Positions 63,001-64,000 of a DNA stretch of 64,000 bases are shown piece by piece; the stretch's first letter is position 1; every line of letters starts with the position of its first letter. This DNA comes from Flavipsychrobacter sp. Lineage in GTDB: Bacteria > Bacteroidota > Bacteroidia > Chitinophagales > Chitinophagaceae. A model generated the notes under the pieces. That model saw only the letters and a list, made by a program, of their open reading frames with translations. It did no database searches and was not told where the DNA came from. The position numbers were made by a program, and so were the translations under genes. The DNA lies in contig JANINW010000018.1 of assembly GCA_024508935.1 (NCBI GenBank), positions 127,115 through 191,114 of the forward strand, read 5' to 3'.

Positions 63001-63747
63001 GTGCGCGAGTATAATACAATGGTGAAGAAGGTAGAGCAGAATGCTTTGCTGCTGGCACAAAGCGAACGGGAAGGGGCGTGGAGAGAAATGGCTCGCCAGG
63101 TAGCCCATGAGATCAAAAACCCGCTTACACCTATGAAACTGAACATTCAGTACCTGCAGCAGGCATTGAAAAATAAATATCCAAATGTAGAAGAGCTGGC
63201 TGCAAAAGTCTCAGAATCGTTGATAGAGCAAATAGATAACCTGTCATACATAGCTTCAGAATTTTCCAATTTTGCAAAAATGCCGGAGGCCAGGCCTGAA
63301 GATTTTGACCTGAACGAGCTGCTTGAAAAGACCATGGAACTTTACATGAACGCACATAATGTAGAGATCAATTTTATAAAATATCCGCAGGCGCTTGTTG
63401 TAAGAACCGACAAAAGCCAACTGCTAAGGGTATTGAGCAACCTGCTCGAAAATGCTGTACAATCTATACCCGATGAAAGAAAAGGAATAGTAGATGTTTC
63501 TTTAAATAAAGAAGATAGTCATGCAACTATCAGTGTAAAAGATAATGGTGCTGGTATAAGTAAAGATGTGATAGAACGTATTTTCCAGCCTTACTTTACC
63601 ACTAAATCTTCTGGCACAGGCTTAGGGCTGGCTATGACAAAGAAAATAATTGAGTTTTGGAATGGTCATATATGGTTCGATACGGAAGATGGCAAAGGCA
63701 CTACGTTTTATATCACCCTGCCGCTAAAGAATAACAATAGTAAATAG
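60019..63747 (+). CDS. Large multi-span sensor histidine kinase
   Basis: 1242 residues from GTG 60019, 6 bp after mazG. N-terminal span (about 9-25), an extracytoplasmic loop, a block of about eight spans (210-475), a second loop (480-710), two spans (715-737, 757-780), a third loop with a Cache-like fold (780-930) and a last span (935-962) leading to HAMP. HisKA has its phosphorylated His at 1030 in ARQVAHEIKNPLTPMK; the HATPase domain shows NLLENAVQSIP, DNGAGIS and TGLGLAM. Three sensory loops are unusual. No response regulator is adjacent. NtrY-like in the kinase core. Confidence 0.9.
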   Translation: MFKRYPYQGWLLLSILLWCLAGYRYYVGTRALLPSNMARVIEKDLNRKEEQFRQLLKDEDLVKRMVSEKLTETEVERLTGLSYHIYAYENEALIFWNNNKILADCNYTIGNDKNNLLNSDRGFYLRKCITPSYIDKRKKLTILFPVLISYPINNSYLQSHFAAGSYIPVDTRILTRPAANSYEVKSIDEKTKFYLVFSGNNIPYWQPDNVMIGLLVLAMLFTIGWIHLLTIYLTRNRSYWVGFSLTVLLVFSLRIATYLFGLPFNLENLPIFSPQLYASSAILKSLGDVLLNVLCLLWIVIFILRHVPFRFFEKFKLNITARISIAIFLTLLMYIYAFGFVNVISSLVLDSRLSFDVSHFYAITGYTIFGLFTIGIIIGVSCLIIYLFNVQLATLIPVKWLRYIIIVLIGLMLTLFSEKANTGAFSYFLLLWFLLFIVLLDIKKLTNVTDLFAPHMIFWGIFVCAFGTAILLYFNDIKEHETRKVFAEQIIQQRDYVTEYAFNNVAQGIQRDRSIKLFIAQPTAERRRAINERFDALYLGGQLNKYQSRVLFFDAEGRSLYNSDTVSYRGLLRQMKKAEPVSDSTLYYRENVQDGHYYIAYIPIDGDTTGKKSGYVFIDLAIKESTGESVYPELLQPENVKTNSNEAGYAYGIYINNRLITQTNDYPFAVYLQDTARGTYTFYEYHGISELLYKEGKTKTVIVVHTFRIWLESISLFSYLFGIQLFIIVLMVLYRSFLSYFGKPRFQGKFINLTLRRRIHFSMLFIVLVSFFVIGIATIMFFTFQYRESNKDKLQRIMQVVERSTLLYLQSQNALRNRNTFNAETGTASFRYFIANLAKAQKVDINVFNGSGILNVTSQENIYDKSLVARIMRQDAYYQLYYLTKSLVVQNESIGSLSYLSSYVPLRDENGSTLGYINVPFFASEKELRFQISNILVALINLYAFLFLFSSLLTVFVTGWITRTLSIVTGRFEKISLTKNELIEWPYDDEIGLMVREYNTMVKKVEQNALLLAQSEREGAWREMARQVAHEIKNPLTPMKLNIQYLQQALKNKYPNVEELAAKVSESLIEQIDNLSYIASEFSNFAKMPEARPEDFDLNELLEKTMELYMNAHNVEINFIKYPQALVVRTDKSQLLRVLSNLLENAVQSIPDERKGIVDVSLNKEDSHATISVKDNGAGISKDVIERIFQPYFTTKSSGTGLGLAMTKKIIEFWNGHIWFDTEDGKGTTFYITLPLKNNNSK

Positions 63748-63748
63748 C

Positions 63749-64000
63749 CTACCAAACCTGTACTTCGCGTTCCAGTATTATACCGTAGCGCTCTTCTACA
63801 GACGCAATGATCTCTGTCGACAGTTCCCATATTTCTGTACCACCGGCATGCTCATAGTTTACTAATACTAAGGCTTGTTTTTCGTGAACACCTGCATCAC
63901 CCCGCCTGAAACCCTTCCACCCACATTGTTCTATCAGCCAGCCGGCCGGAATTTTCACATGCTGGATATCTACGGGGTAAGAAGGTATTGCAGGGTGCAC
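63749..64000 (-). CDS. murB: UDP-N-acetylenolpyruvoylglucosamine reductase MurB, C-terminal part
   Basis: The last 83 residues; the 5' part lies beyond the window. Fits the C-terminal domain of the E. coli-type MurB: IPAGWLIEQCGWKGFRRGDAG, HEKQALVLVNYEHAGG, and the end YGIILEREVQVW. Reduces the enolpyruvyl intermediate to UDP-MurNAc in peptidoglycan synthesis. The stop codon is one base from the histidine kinase stop. Confidence 0.88.
   Translation of the reverse strand: MHPAIPSYPVDIQHVKIPAGWLIEQCGWKGFRRGDAGVHEKQALVLVNYEHAGGTEIWELSTEIIASVEERYGIILEREVQVW

Noticed and set aside
1..64000. Mobile elements, prophage, defence islands, tRNA or rRNA genes
   Set aside because: Looked for transposase, integrase, restriction and toxin-antitoxin families, terminal repeats and tRNA T-loop signatures; none found.

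Overview
The window is a stretch of chromosome from a member of the Bacteroidota, most likely a Chitinophagaceae-type organism. The evidence is: two secreted proteins with type IX secretion C-terminal sorting domains; recurrent promoters with the Bacteroidota -7 element TAnnTTTG; weak or absent Shine-Dalgarno sequences; and lineage-typical genes (DUF2480, a short CarB without its MGS domain, a stand-alone homocysteine methyltransferase domain, DUF1015 beside serC). I see no tRNA, rRNA, CRISPR array, insertion sequence, prophage or integrase. Content is overwhelmingly housekeeping and cell-envelope genes.

Layout. 1-12.5 kb: VWA protein (cut by the window edge), korA, a GT2 glycosyltransferase, photolyase, HU, a YdeI/OmdA protein, ComM, an unrecognised polytopic membrane protein, PaaG, and a glycosyltransferase/LpxH-like pair. 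12.6-22.6 kb: an apparently inactive M16 peptidase homologue, acyl-CoA thioesterase, TonB-dependent receptor, GNAT enzyme, T9SS cargo, carB and two lipoproteins, all on the minus strand. 22.8-29.3 kb: mreBCD, glycosyltransferase, flippase, YihY/BrkB protein and a lysine-rich DUF6496 protein. 29.3-42.2 kb: aldo/keto reductase, DUF1015-serC-DUF502, PagL-like deacylase, kdsD, lutB, L,D-transpeptidase, DtxR-type regulator, DUF2480 and a PpiD-like foldase. 42.7-64 kb: nadA, T9SS/PA-domain protein, amidohydrolase, mnmG-recX-apaG, typA, homocysteine methyltransferase, TlpA-like protein, msrB, nth, a thioredoxin-like protein, ubiX-mazG-histidine kinase, and the 3' end of murB.

The most notable non-gene content is a probable chromosome origin and centromere region. 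The 501-bp gap between the PpiD-like gene and nadA (42237-42737) is about 28% GC by hand count. It holds two perfect TTATNCACA DnaA boxes plus several near matches. Five to seven kb away lie four ParB-type parS sites (one exact 16-mer and three 14-15/16 matches): three in a 559-bp gene-free interval (47466-48024) and one inside the mnmG coding sequence. Genes to the left are mostly minus and those to the right mostly plus, as expected for replication diverging from about 42.5 kb.

Regulation. At least 17 genes have a TAnnTTTG element upstream. For six to eight of them (paaG, kdsD, DUF2480, mnmG, homocysteine methyltransferase, lutB, the glycosyltransferase at 26.4 kb, korA) the element lies so close to the start codon that the mRNA should be leaderless or nearly so. 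By contrast, typA and carB carry terminator-like hairpins just after the promoter; the typA one overlaps a 14-codon leader ORF. Intrinsic terminators separate many transcription units, while several convergent pairs meet with no gap at all.
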